A DNA stretch of 22,474 bases, taken from NCBI GenBank assembly GCA_002394385.1, contig DGTS01000037.1:1-22474 (forward strand), in the 5' to 3' direction. The notes under the pieces are model-generated. The model saw only the letters and a program-made list of their open reading frames with translations. It was not told the origin of the DNA and ran no database searches. The first letter of the stretch is position 1, and the number at the start of each line of letters is the position of its first letter. Positions 13,429 through 21,683 of this stretch are shown here, one piece after another. The translations under genes were made by a program, and so were the position numbers. Origin of the DNA: Prevotella sp. UBA4330. GTDB lineage: Bacteria > Bacteroidota > Bacteroidia > Bacteroidales > Bacteroidaceae.

Positions 13429-15348
13429 TTAGAACTTGCGTCGCAAAATGTATTTCCCATCGATACATTCTATATCAGGTATCGTTTTGACTATTTCTTC
13501 TACTTCATCTTCTTTGATTACCGACCTCCAAGCCGTTCTGCTAATGGTTCTGGCTATATCTCTAATATTGGCTGGCACTCTGAAATGTTCCATCGCACGC
13601 AGAACTGCTTGCCTTCTCACAGCATAAAGTGGACTATTTTTAATTTCAGATAATTCTCGGCCCGGCTTAGCACGATTGTCCGTCACAACGTCCTTCGTTG
13701 AAGAGTCTGTGATGGAATTGCCATTATAGGTGTACCAAATACCTCTGACTTTTAATTTGCAATCCACGAAATCAGGACTATCCACAATATCCTCCACCTC
13801 TTCACAATAATCGGTGATATCTATAATCTTCCGGTATAATTCAGACTGAGGATATGCAACAATTTTCTTAGTCCCTTTCATCCATACAGAGCCATTAAAA
13901 AGCATACCCTTCAGAGTGAAACATTCACGTTTAAGATTCAGTCGATACAGTTTGTTGCGCAAATATTTAAACTTGCCATCTGTTATAAACACAGGCTTAC
14001 CATCTTTGTCCAGGATAGAGGCTCTGTCAGATAAATTCGCGATGACAAAATCGCTTTCGTCAGTTTGACTCTTTGCCCCTTGGACAGTATGAGCTGGAAC
14101 GTCATTCTCTTGCCCATAGGTATAATCGATGAGACCAAGCTTTGCAAGTCGAGATTTAATAGCAACCTCTGTTCGGCCAATGAGAGACGCTATTGTGATG
14201 AAATCTTTACCTTGTTGGTAATACCGTTTTATTAAGTTTTCTTCATCTTCCGTCCAAGTCTTACCCCTTCTGCTTTCAGTTGTATTATCTTGCTCAGGAG
14301 CAATCTCCGTTGTGGACTCGATGACTTTTCCACGTTCATCTAAATAAACATGCTCAACTTTCAAATCGTCAAAAGACGAACCTATAACTCCAGCAGAAGT
14401 ATCTTCTTTGTCTGACTCAGCAGGAAATATAGACTGGCCTTCTTCATGTTCCTTAGAATTATTACCACGCAAGATTTCAATTGCTTCTCCTATCTTGTCA
14501 ACAAGTTCAACAGAGCCGTCCTCACTCAATAGAGCCACTTTCAGGTCTGAAAGGAAATTGTCATAAATGAATGCAAACGATGGGGCTATATCACCCTGCT
14601 TAATAGGGTGATTGACTATCTTGTCGAGCAAATCATATACAGTAGGGCACACCTCCTTGAACATCTCTCTCTCGTTACGATGCTTCTTCAGGAAAGTGAA
14701 ATATACTATGTTTAGTGCTAACTGAACATCTTCATTCAGACATTGGAATTGGCTTACAAGTTCATCATCTACTCTTGTTGATTCCATCCTCTTCTCTACT
14801 GTATTCTTTGATAGAATCTTTTCATATTCAGAGAGAGCTGTAACTGAGTAGTCAATCGCATTATCTTTACTTTCTGCCAATCTTTCAATCTGTTTATTAG
14901 TAAGAGTCGTATAGGTTTCCAGCAAAGCTCTTTTTAGAGAAGAACGTCCAGATGGTAAAGTCATCAGAAAATACAAATCTTCATCGAGTTCCGCATATTT
15001 TACGGAATCGATAAGTTTTGCCTCTGAAGGCTTGATATTAGTATCGCGCATTAAGGAAAGAATATCTTCCTTTCCTCTGATGGGGACGATATGCCAGAAG
15101 TTATCACTCTGTAAATACCAAAATGGCAAATAGGCTTCAGGATGGAAGAGAGGTTCATTTGGTAATACCAAGTTCCAAATTTTCAAAAAAGTCGACTTCA
15201 AAGTCTCATCATAACGAATCTCATTTTCCATCAAAATGTTCTTTTCATACAGCTCGATAACTGTTAACATAAGAACAGCCTTATGGGGAGATTTTCTTCC
15301 CCATTTATTATTCGTTTTTAGATTTTTGACGGCTTCTATGTAGTCCAT
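13429..15348 (-). CDS. Sulfur-binding-domain-like / SANT-like DNA-binding protein of the island operon
   Basis: The 639-residue protein begins with a domain (about 1-95) resembling the N-terminal region of HNH endonucleases and the phosphorothioate-recognising SBD of ScoMcrA-type enzymes. GRKSPHK (17-23) is followed by a hydrophobic helix (AVLMLTVIELYE), then LPFWYLQSDNFWHI (about 74-87). Residues of about 362-408 form a Myb/SANT-like helix set (TWTEDEENLIKRYY and then IGRTEVAIKSRLAKLGLI). The last 70 or so residues look like a winged helix. No HNH, PDDEXK or other nuclease motif is visible, so it may be a reader or adaptor rather than a nuclease. It is the last intact gene of the operon, 11 bases after its upstream neighbour. 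The SBD assignment rests on motif resemblance and should be treated as a hypothesis. Confidence 0.6.
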   Translation of the reverse strand: MDYIEAVKNLKTNNKWGRKSPHKAVLMLTVIELYEKNILMENEIRYDETLKSTFLKIWNLVLPNEPLFHPEAYLPFWYLQSDNFWHIVPIRGKEDILSLMRDTNIKPSEAKLIDSVKYAELDEDLYFLMTLPSGRSSLKRALLETYTTLTNKQIERLAESKDNAIDYSVTALSEYEKILSKNTVEKRMESTRVDDELVSQFQCLNEDVQLALNIVYFTFLKKHRNEREMFKEVCPTVYDLLDKIVNHPIKQGDIAPSFAFIYDNFLSDLKVALLSEDGSVELVDKIGEAIEILRGNNSKEHEEGQSIFPAESDKEDTSAGVIGSSFDDLKVEHVYLDERGKVIESTTEIAPEQDNTTESRRGKTWTEDEENLIKRYYQQGKDFITIASLIGRTEVAIKSRLAKLGLIDYTYGQENDVPAHTVQGAKSQTDESDFVIANLSDRASILDKDGKPVFITDGKFKYLRNKLYRLNLKRECFTLKGMLFNGSVWMKGTKKIVAYPQSELYRKIIDITDYCEEVEDIVDSPDFVDCKLKVRGIWYTYNGNSITDSSTKDVVTDNRAKPGRELSEIKNSPLYAVRRQAVLRAMEHFRVPANIRDIARTISRTAWRSVIKEDEVEEIVKTIPDIECIDGKYILRRKF

Positions 15349-15359
15349 ATATAATGGTG

Positions 15360-15968
15360 TTACAATTCTTCTGGTTCTTCGTTTTCTGTGAAAATCTCAG
15401 ATTGCTTATTTGTAAGTTGCAGGAAGATGTCAAGGAACGACCTGTGGGAGAAAAAATAGCTTGGATCTGCTTTCAGCTTCTCTTCCATCACGGAGAATCC
15501 GTAATTGGCATATTCTTCCATGGTCTCAATCAGACTCGTCACGACAGTGCTGACCTTTATATCACCCTTGTCAAGGGCAATCCAGTCTATGTCAGTCTTT
15601 GCAACTAAAGCGATGAAGATGTAAGAACGGAGACCGGAATAGGCATGTCTGAATTTCTTTGAGTCTAGATTTCCCCATTTGTCAATGGGTTGGCCCAAGA
15701 CTTTCAGGTCTTCGCTAGACTCAGAGAGCTGTAACTTCTTATTAGAGTACAGGCCAATGAAGAACGCCATGATATAGGGCTCATAGCCTGCACCGAGAAC
15801 TTTGCCCTTCGCACCGGTATTCTCGGAAGCACCTACACCATAGTCTGAGATGACTCTTAATACGCTTTGCTCGTACTTCTTCTCAAATCGGGGATTTCTA
15901 CGTCCCCAGATGTCTATCAGCTTCTCGTCCTTGCCGACGAGTTCTTCTATATTGTTCAGTTCTGACAT
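15360..15968 (-). CDS. 202-residue protein of unknown function in the island operon
   Basis: I do not recognise the family. The protein is soluble and mixed in charge, with a conserved-looking block NPRFEKKYEQSVLRVISDYG (residues of about 25-44), then GAGYEPYIMAFFIGLYSNKK (about 59-78), and an acidic tail (ENEEPEEL). There are no membrane helices and no cysteine motif. The gene begins two bases after the stop of the zinc-hook ATPase gene and precedes the SBD-like gene by 11 bases, so a role as a subunit acting with one of them is likely. It is longer than DndE (about 110-130 residues) and lacks an obvious DndE pattern. Confidence 0.75.
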   Translation of the reverse strand: MSELNNIEELVGKDEKLIDIWGRRNPRFEKKYEQSVLRVISDYGVGASENTGAKGKVLGAGYEPYIMAFFIGLYSNKKLQLSESSEDLKVLGQPIDKWGNLDSKKFRHAYSGLRSYIFIALVAKTDIDWIALDKGDIKVSTVVTSLIETMEEYANYGFSVMEEKLKADPSYFFSHRSFLDIFLQLTNKQSEIFTENEEPEEL

Positions 15969-15970
15969 AC

Positions 15971-18097
15971 TTACTTGATTTTTGAAATTACAGTTTGGAT
16001 AGTACCGAGTTTCTTGTCATCGAACGGCTTTTTCTTCTCAATGCGGAAGACACTACCATTCACCTCCTCAACCTTGGCCTGGTCAAGGACGGCCTCACCA
16101 TTCTTTTCCTTCAGGAAACTCTTCGTGACGATGATAACCTGTTTTTTCAGTTTACTTATCACATTGAAGAACTCGCTTTCCTTGACATCGGTAAAGGAAG
16201 AAGTTGGTGCATCAAACAACAGCGGAAACTCCGTCTTGTCTTTCTCACTCGATAATTTACCGATAGCGAAGAGTACAGACATCAGGTAGGTGGTGCGAAG
16301 TGCTGTGTTAGGTGTAAAGATTCTCGTATTGTCGTTATTCATCAGCACGGCTTCGCCCTGACCGTTGGCTTTCTCTATAATCCGAATAGTACCCTTAAAG
16401 TCATTGGAGTTAAGCTTCTCCAAAAACTCGTTTGACTCATCCTCGATGGCATGGAGCAAACGTTTTTTGTTGGTTTCTTTGGCAGACTTAAAGGCATCTG
16501 AAATCTGCCGAATAATCTGTGCTGTCTTAGCGTAGATAGCTGCAGAAGTGCCTTCGGCTAGTTTGCTGAGAGCGTCTTGCGCTTCGTCAAGGGCAGCACG
16601 GTGCTGTGCCCTCTGCCTTTTCAGGAAGTCAATCCTATTTTCGGCCTTGTTTTTCTGCTCAACCCAGTTGGAGATATTCTCATAGTTGGCAAGCAGTTGC
16701 TCTTCAGTAAGGCCGTCTGTCTGGGCGAGTATGCGCTTTTTCTGCTCAAACTCCACATTCAGGTTCGCATCAATCTTCTTAACCTCATCATGCATTCGAT
16801 TGTTGAAAGCGATAGCTTCTTGAATCTTATGACGGAGTCTGGTAATTTCCGAAAGATTGTCATTGAGAGTCGTGTCACGCTTCTGGAGTTCGACAATATA
16901 ATTGTTCATATAGAATGGTGCAATCTCTTCGTCTTCTGGAACCTTTAAGGATTCCATGTATTCTTCAAGGCGATGAAGCATAAACTCCCATGCCTCAGAG
17001 TGCTTCTTGGCAGGACGGCCACAGATTTTACATACTTCCTCATCCAACATTTCCTGCATGACCTTCTGACCGGGAATGTGGACTGGTAGCGGAACAAAGT
17101 CCGTCTGCATCTTCTTAATGGCTTTTTCTTGTCCTGCCGTGAAGAGATAATTTTGCTCCAACTTCCTTCGTTTCTTATCTACCTCACTGACTTTGTTGGA
17201 ATACTCTTCAGCAATATCGGCAAACCCCATTAGAATCCACATATCATCAAGGAGGTTGATGGTATAGTTCTCATCAATGCGAGCCTGCATCTGAGAACGT
17301 TTCTGTGATAGAGTCTCTATCCTGCGATTAACAGCAATGAGCAGTTTTGATGCCTCTTTGCTTTGTTCAATGCTTTTCAAGAGACTGTCGAAGTTTACCG
17401 CCTCGTTTTCCTTGTTTTTTATCTCTCTTTCAATATCGGAAAGGGCGCCTGCCTCGAACTCAATCGTTCTGTTAAGCTGCTTAATCCTGTCAGTATTCTT
17501 TTTATCCAGCTTCTGGGCATTGTCACGAGCCTGGTCTGCCTTCTTGGTGGCATACTCCATAAATGCGAAGTAAGCTTCGAAATCTTTCACGTCACTGAAG
17601 GTTTCGACGAGCATCTTCAATGCGTTGGAGTTCTGGAACACATCAAGGTCGCTTTCTCCCTTGAACATTGTGTATCTCCGAATCTCAGAAGGCAGGTCGT
17701 AGTCGAAACGAATACCGTCTTTCACAACACGCTCTACACCAATATTTTCAATGAGAGAGAAAGAATAGTTGGAGGTACCAACTTCCCCATCGAACGACTT
17801 GGTGAAGTGGAACATCTTTTCAAGAATTTTCGTTTTTCCCTTATGCTCGTAGGTCATAGCAACTCTCACATCATCAGACTCATTAGCAAAAAGTTCCTCT
17901 ATACGTTTCTTGGAAATGAACTTGGTGTCCATCTTGTTGGTGCCGTCAGTACGGAACAACCATTCAAGTGCCTCGTAGAACGTGGTCTTACCATCACCAT
18001 TAGATCCGATGATAAGATTGAGTCCGTTGGTCAGTTCGAAGATATTCTGTTTATAATAGCTTCGAAAGTTCTCTATTTCAATCTTTAGTATAATCAT
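15971..18097 (-). CDS. DndD/Rad50-like SMC-family ATPase with zinc hook
   Basis: The 708-residue protein has an N-terminal ABC half with Walker A GSNGDGKTT (31-39), a long coiled coil from about 185, a CKICG zinc-hook apex (Cys356, Cys359), a returning coiled coil (about 400-530), and a C-terminal half with Walker B FPLLFDAPTS (Asp629). The residue after the Walker B Asp is Ala instead of Glu. DndD-type and related defence ATPases often have D-T/S/A-P there, so I read it as a family trait. The ABC signature region (NTALRTTYLMSVL) also departs from LSGGE. Such proteins act as dimers on DNA ends or modified DNA. Its start overlaps the 78-residue gene by 4 bases (ATGA). Confidence 0.88.
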   Translation of the reverse strand: MIILKIEIENFRSYYKQNIFELTNGLNLIIGSNGDGKTTFYEALEWLFRTDGTNKMDTKFISKKRIEELFANESDDVRVAMTYEHKGKTKILEKMFHFTKSFDGEVGTSNYSFSLIENIGVERVVKDGIRFDYDLPSEIRRYTMFKGESDLDVFQNSNALKMLVETFSDVKDFEAYFAFMEYATKKADQARDNAQKLDKKNTDRIKQLNRTIEFEAGALSDIEREIKNKENEAVNFDSLLKSIEQSKEASKLLIAVNRRIETLSQKRSQMQARIDENYTINLLDDMWILMGFADIAEEYSNKVSEVDKKRRKLEQNYLFTAGQEKAIKKMQTDFVPLPVHIPGQKVMQEMLDEEVCKICGRPAKKHSEAWEFMLHRLEEYMESLKVPEDEEIAPFYMNNYIVELQKRDTTLNDNLSEITRLRHKIQEAIAFNNRMHDEVKKIDANLNVEFEQKKRILAQTDGLTEEQLLANYENISNWVEQKNKAENRIDFLKRQRAQHRAALDEAQDALSKLAEGTSAAIYAKTAQIIRQISDAFKSAKETNKKRLLHAIEDESNEFLEKLNSNDFKGTIRIIEKANGQGEAVLMNNDNTRIFTPNTALRTTYLMSVLFAIGKLSSEKDKTEFPLLFDAPTSSFTDVKESEFFNVISKLKKQVIIVTKSFLKEKNGEAVLDQAKVEEVNGSVFRIEKKKPFDDKKLGTIQTVISKIK

Positions 18098-18330
18098 AGG
18101 ATATAGTTCTCGTTGATGTAGTTAAACACTGTCATATAGACTTTTTTCTGATCGCTCTCGTCAGTCGATCCATCAAGGTATTTGATGATTCTTGCGACAG
18201 CAGCCACAATGACATTCTCCGAGTTAAGGGCTTGATACAAGTCCTCATACTCTGACTTGTCATAATCGTATAGTTCCTGTAACTTGGGGTCATCAAGAAC
18301 CATGTGCAACATTCTTTCCTTATTATTCAT
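18094..18330 (-). CDS. 78-residue acidic helical protein, unknown function
   Basis: This short product is strongly acidic and probably all-helical, with NNKERMLHMVLDDPKLQELY at the start and many Tyr/Asp/Glu residues. No known motif is visible. It is accepted as a gene because its ATG overlaps the helicase stop (ATGA) and its stop overlaps the ATPase start (ATGA), so translation is coupled on both sides. A small partner or regulatory subunit bridging the helicase and the ATPase is a reasonable guess, not a demonstrated role. Confidence 0.8.
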   Translation of the reverse strand: MNNKERMLHMVLDDPKLQELYDYDKSEYEDLYQALNSENVIVAAVARIIKYLDGSTDESDQKKVYMTVFNYINENYIL

Positions 18331-20570
18331 AAATGTTCATTGTTATATAGATTCAAACCATAATGATTCATCACATCTCTTAGTTCCATTTCTGAATATG
18401 ATGGGTTCTCTGAGAGAAGTGCAAAATTGTTTACTCGCATCAGTTCGCCACGGAGAAGAGACTGCTCCATTCTGAAACTGTTACTATTCGGGTTAAGTTC
18501 AGGCACGACTACAAGGTCATGCAGTTCTGCCATCTTCTTGTCAGGATGTGTTCTCAATACACGGCCACGGCGTTGAATGAATTGGCGGGGATTACCTGTA
18601 CTGGAACAGAAAATGGCTAACTCACTGCGTGGTACATCGACACCCTCATCAAGACATTTCATAGATGTGAGTACCTGTAACTTTCCGTCTGCAAAGTCAG
18701 ACAAGATTTCTTCTCTGTCCTTCTGGCCTGAAACAAACTTTCTTACCGTTACATGGTCATCGACTTCCGTAACCACTTGGGTATATTGGTTAATAAGGTG
18801 CTCTGCGTCGTTGTCATCACCGATGTCTTCCGATCTGTCAAAATCGTCATTGTTCCCAATATAGTCAGGCATGTTGCCTTCTGGAACATAGACTAGGGTA
18901 TATTTCAGATTTCCTTTCGTTTGATAGCGTTTTTCTATAATATCCCTAAAGGCATCGAGTTTTCTCTCTGCCTTATGGACAATCCGCTTGCGGGCCAACA
19001 AAAGCATTTTCAATTTTTCGTCAATATCCTCAAAGCGTCCTTTGTCGAAATTAAAGTATTTGGCAATTCTATCTGACAATTCCACATATGCATCCATCTC
19101 TTCCTGGGTAAGCTGAACCAAGTGGGGATAGTACATATACTTACAAAGCACACCCTTATTGATGGCTTCCTCCATACTATACTCATAGGTATAGCTCTCC
19201 TCGGAACCAAAGAACTTCCTTAGTTTCTCGTTGCCCTCATCATCGAACTGACGTTCTGGGGTGGCAGACAGGCCGATGCGCCTAAGATATGGTATATCTT
19301 TCAGTCGCTTGACCAGCGAACCGGAACCCATATTGTGGCACTCGTCGGCTATCAGCAGTAAACGTTTCTTGTCAAAGCCATTCAGGACGTTGAAAACCTT
19401 CTCCCTAGCATATGAGGCATAGGTGGAGATGATAATATATGAGACCTCTGGCTCTTTATCTGTCTTATATTTCTCGTTGAAGAGAATACGTTCTACTTCA
19501 TCTCGCCATGTCAGGTTTTTAGAATAGACCTTGGTGATATTGGAAAACCGAAATTTCCTACATTCCTGCTCCCATTGATTGACAAGAGTAATAGTTGGAA
19601 CGAGGATAATGGCCTTATAGTAGCCTTTACGCTGGTAAATCTCGAAAAGGCAATTCAAAGAGGTGATAGTCTTACCTGTACCAGTAGCCATGGCAAACAA
19701 ACCTTTTTGCTTGTTGTTCTTCCAGTTCTCAAATGCTGTCTTTTGGTATTCGCGAGGACCTTGCGGGTATGGGAAAGAAGGGATTATGTCATGAACTTCA
19801 CAGACAACATTTTTGCTCTGTTGCCTTTCACGAATGGCTCTCTCATGCTTAATCTTACGAAGCTTAGCCTCGACATTTAGCAGTTCCTCAATGTCTTTAT
19901 CACCATAGTTGGTCATGATAGCAGAAACCAGATTCTCAGGAGAGAGATATTCCACGTTTTTCTTCTTTCCATTCATGATGGTGTCAAATTCATCACGTTG
20001 GCTTATAATGCGTTTTTGCACCATCATGTCAATGGAATCACTACGGTCAATCTTTATTTCTTCGAGATTGTTGAATAATCCGCTAATGGTAAAGTTGGCA
20101 GAGCCAGTAAAGGAGGTTATGCTATCACCATCCCTGAATTGACCAGATTTTGTGTGACTGATTCCTTTCTTATTTCTTGGCTTGATGATACGTATGTCAA
20201 TACGTTTATTATAGATAAGGAATGCCAAACACTCAAAGAACTGTTGTTGATATTCATCGAAGGTCTGGCGTAAACTCTCGAAATCAGTCAAATCAAAACA
20301 GTCAATAATACCTCCATGCACTCCCTTACTGATGGCATCTTTATCCTCTTCTGATACGATGTGGTTGATGACCAATCGCATTTTCCCGCCATTCGATATA
20401 AACGAGGCAAATCCATCCGCAAGAACGCTGATGGTAGCGGAACTAAAATAACCTAGTTGCAGGTCAAACTCCTTGCTGTTTTCCAAACAATCGTTGAAAA
20501 ACTTTTCTGGAGAATTGAACTCTCCAGGTCTATACGTCCCATCTTCTGCCCAATCTACTTCGTATAGCAT
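18327..20570 (-). CDS. PLD-nuclease / SF2 DEAD-box-type helicase fusion
   Basis: The 747-residue protein has an N-terminal phospholipase-D-like domain (about 20-175) with HTKSGQF (His139, Lys141) followed by TGSANFT (about 155-161), the single HKD-type half site of such nucleases. The helicase core follows: Q-tip YQKTAF (about 275), Walker A ATGTGKT (295-301), DECH (409-412), SATPER (435-440), and motif VI QRRGRVLR. The order PLD then SF2 helicase occurs in several restriction and defence proteins. The start follows the PP-loop gene stop by 9 bases with an AAGGTG ribosome site. It probably cuts or remodels non-self DNA for the system. Whether the PLD domain is active as a dimer cannot be seen. 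Confidence 0.9.
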   Translation of the reverse strand: MLYEVDWAEDGTYRPGEFNSPEKFFNDCLENSKEFDLQLGYFSSATISVLADGFASFISNGGKMRLVINHIVSEEDKDAISKGVHGGIIDCFDLTDFESLRQTFDEYQQQFFECLAFLIYNKRIDIRIIKPRNKKGISHTKSGQFRDGDSITSFTGSANFTISGLFNNLEEIKIDRSDSIDMMVQKRIISQRDEFDTIMNGKKKNVEYLSPENLVSAIMTNYGDKDIEELLNVEAKLRKIKHERAIRERQQSKNVVCEVHDIIPSFPYPQGPREYQKTAFENWKNNKQKGLFAMATGTGKTITSLNCLFEIYQRKGYYKAIILVPTITLVNQWEQECRKFRFSNITKVYSKNLTWRDEVERILFNEKYKTDKEPEVSYIIISTYASYAREKVFNVLNGFDKKRLLLIADECHNMGSGSLVKRLKDIPYLRRIGLSATPERQFDDEGNEKLRKFFGSEESYTYEYSMEEAINKGVLCKYMYYPHLVQLTQEEMDAYVELSDRIAKYFNFDKGRFEDIDEKLKMLLLARKRIVHKAERKLDAFRDIIEKRYQTKGNLKYTLVYVPEGNMPDYIGNNDDFDRSEDIGDDNDAEHLINQYTQVVTEVDDHVTVRKFVSGQKDREEILSDFADGKLQVLTSMKCLDEGVDVPRSELAIFCSSTGNPRQFIQRRGRVLRTHPDKKMAELHDLVVVPELNPNSNSFRMEQSLLRGELMRVNNFALLSENPSYSEMELRDVMNHYGLNLYNNEHL

Positions 20571-20579
20571 ACACCTTAA

Positions 20580-21683
20580 TTATATAAAACAGTTTGTACA
20601 CATAATGTCATCCCCAAGAATTTCAGCAAGAGTTGTCCCCTTGTTGTTGGCCTTACTTTCTTTTTGACGGCGGATGATGTCAAGTTTAATTTGGCGGATG
20701 CGCTCTGGCTTGATGAGGTCTGCAAGACTCTCATTCTGATTCCACGTATAGCCATCTTTCTCAAACTCCATCGCTTTCTCAAAGAGATCAGGATGCTGCT
20801 CGTAGAGCCATATCCATTCTATCTTTTGCTGAAAAAAACAGAAGTAGCAACCAGAACGGCTACGACAATAGGTGCCCGTCTCGCCATCCACCTCGAAAGG
20901 AATCTCCTCGTAGTAGGCAGGCACGCCGACGCCGCTTTCCCTCAGCAGACGGAAAATGTCGTCCTTCACCAATATGTCCGTATTGTCAAGCAGTGGGAAG
21001 TCATCGAGTTTACCTACTGGATAGTCTGTTGTTTTCAAGAACTCGAACACGGCATGATTGAACAGCTTGATGTCGTAGTCCAGTAGCGTATTCATCTTCT
21101 TTGAGTAGTAGAAAGTCTTTGTTATAGGCTTTCTAACTGTTTCCAGAATCTCATCGCGAAGGAATCCCTCTGGACATAGCCGCTCGTAGATTTCTACAAT
21201 CTGATCTAAGTTCTCATTGTGAAGGAACTTGTTAATGACATCGATACTCCAGATATTCCTGCGGAAAGGAAATATGGCCTGAATATTAGGTTTCGAAGAG
21301 ATATAACCGTCTCTGTCCTCATCACCACGAATGCCAACGTATGATACGGCATAGTCATCGCCCACATATTCCTCGAACTTGTCAAGTTTCATCTTCTTGG
21401 TACACCATCGGGCCTGTGGTGAAGGCAGGAAACCGCCCATCGCTTTAAGGAAGTGATGGAATGGTGTTGGCTCAGGACTACCCTCAGCAGCCCTTAGTCG
21501 CTCTATCTTACCCAAATAGGCCTCCAGACGATTGATTAGCGTTTCCGTTTCAGCCAGTTCGCAACCAGTATCTGAATTGTAGTACTCTATCTTCATTGAT
21601 GGATATGTTTTCTTCAAATAGATGGCGAGTGCTGCGCTATCCTTTCCGCCTGATATGCCTAATATATGTCTTACTTTTATCAT
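20580..21683 (-). CDS. DndC/PAPS-reductase-like PP-loop sulfurtransferase
   Basis: The 367-residue protein has the PP-loop SGGKDS (11-16), the SDTGCE segment (Cys41), the RWCTKKMK motif (Cys94) shared by PAPS reductases and DndC, and a cysteine cluster CRSRSGCYFC (Cys273, 279, 282) that could bind an iron-sulfur cluster. A CTNC (Cys362, 365) sits at the extreme C-terminus. In the Dnd pathway DndC activates DNA with ATP, and sulfur is transferred from a cysteine desulfurase. This protein is related, but the family also has non-DNA members, for example BrxP of type 4 BREX. It overlaps the upstream partial gene by 4 bases (ATGA) and is followed by the helicase gene. Confidence 0.85.
   Translation of the reverse strand: MIKVRHILGISGGKDSAALAIYLKKTYPSMKIEYYNSDTGCELAETETLINRLEAYLGKIERLRAAEGSPEPTPFHHFLKAMGGFLPSPQARWCTKKMKLDKFEEYVGDDYAVSYVGIRGDEDRDGYISSKPNIQAIFPFRRNIWSIDVINKFLHNENLDQIVEIYERLCPEGFLRDEILETVRKPITKTFYYSKKMNTLLDYDIKLFNHAVFEFLKTTDYPVGKLDDFPLLDNTDILVKDDIFRLLRESGVGVPAYYEEIPFEVDGETGTYCRSRSGCYFCFFQQKIEWIWLYEQHPDLFEKAMEFEKDGYTWNQNESLADLIKPERIRQIKLDIIRRQKESKANNKGTTLAEILGDDIMCTNCFI

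Noticed and set aside
15360..15968. Reading the 202-residue protein as DndE
   Set aside because: It is too long and no recognisable DndE pattern is seen; position alone is not enough.
15971..18097. ATPase-dead mutation because Walker B has Asp-Ala instead of Asp-Glu
   Set aside because: DndD-type relatives commonly carry D-T/S/A-P at this position, so it is probably a family feature.
20580..21683. Type 4 BREX (BrxP is a PAPS-reductase-like protein)
   Set aside because: No PglZ or BrxL is in view, and the PLD-helicase and zinc-hook ATPase are not part of that layout. It could be revisited if the upstream genes were known.
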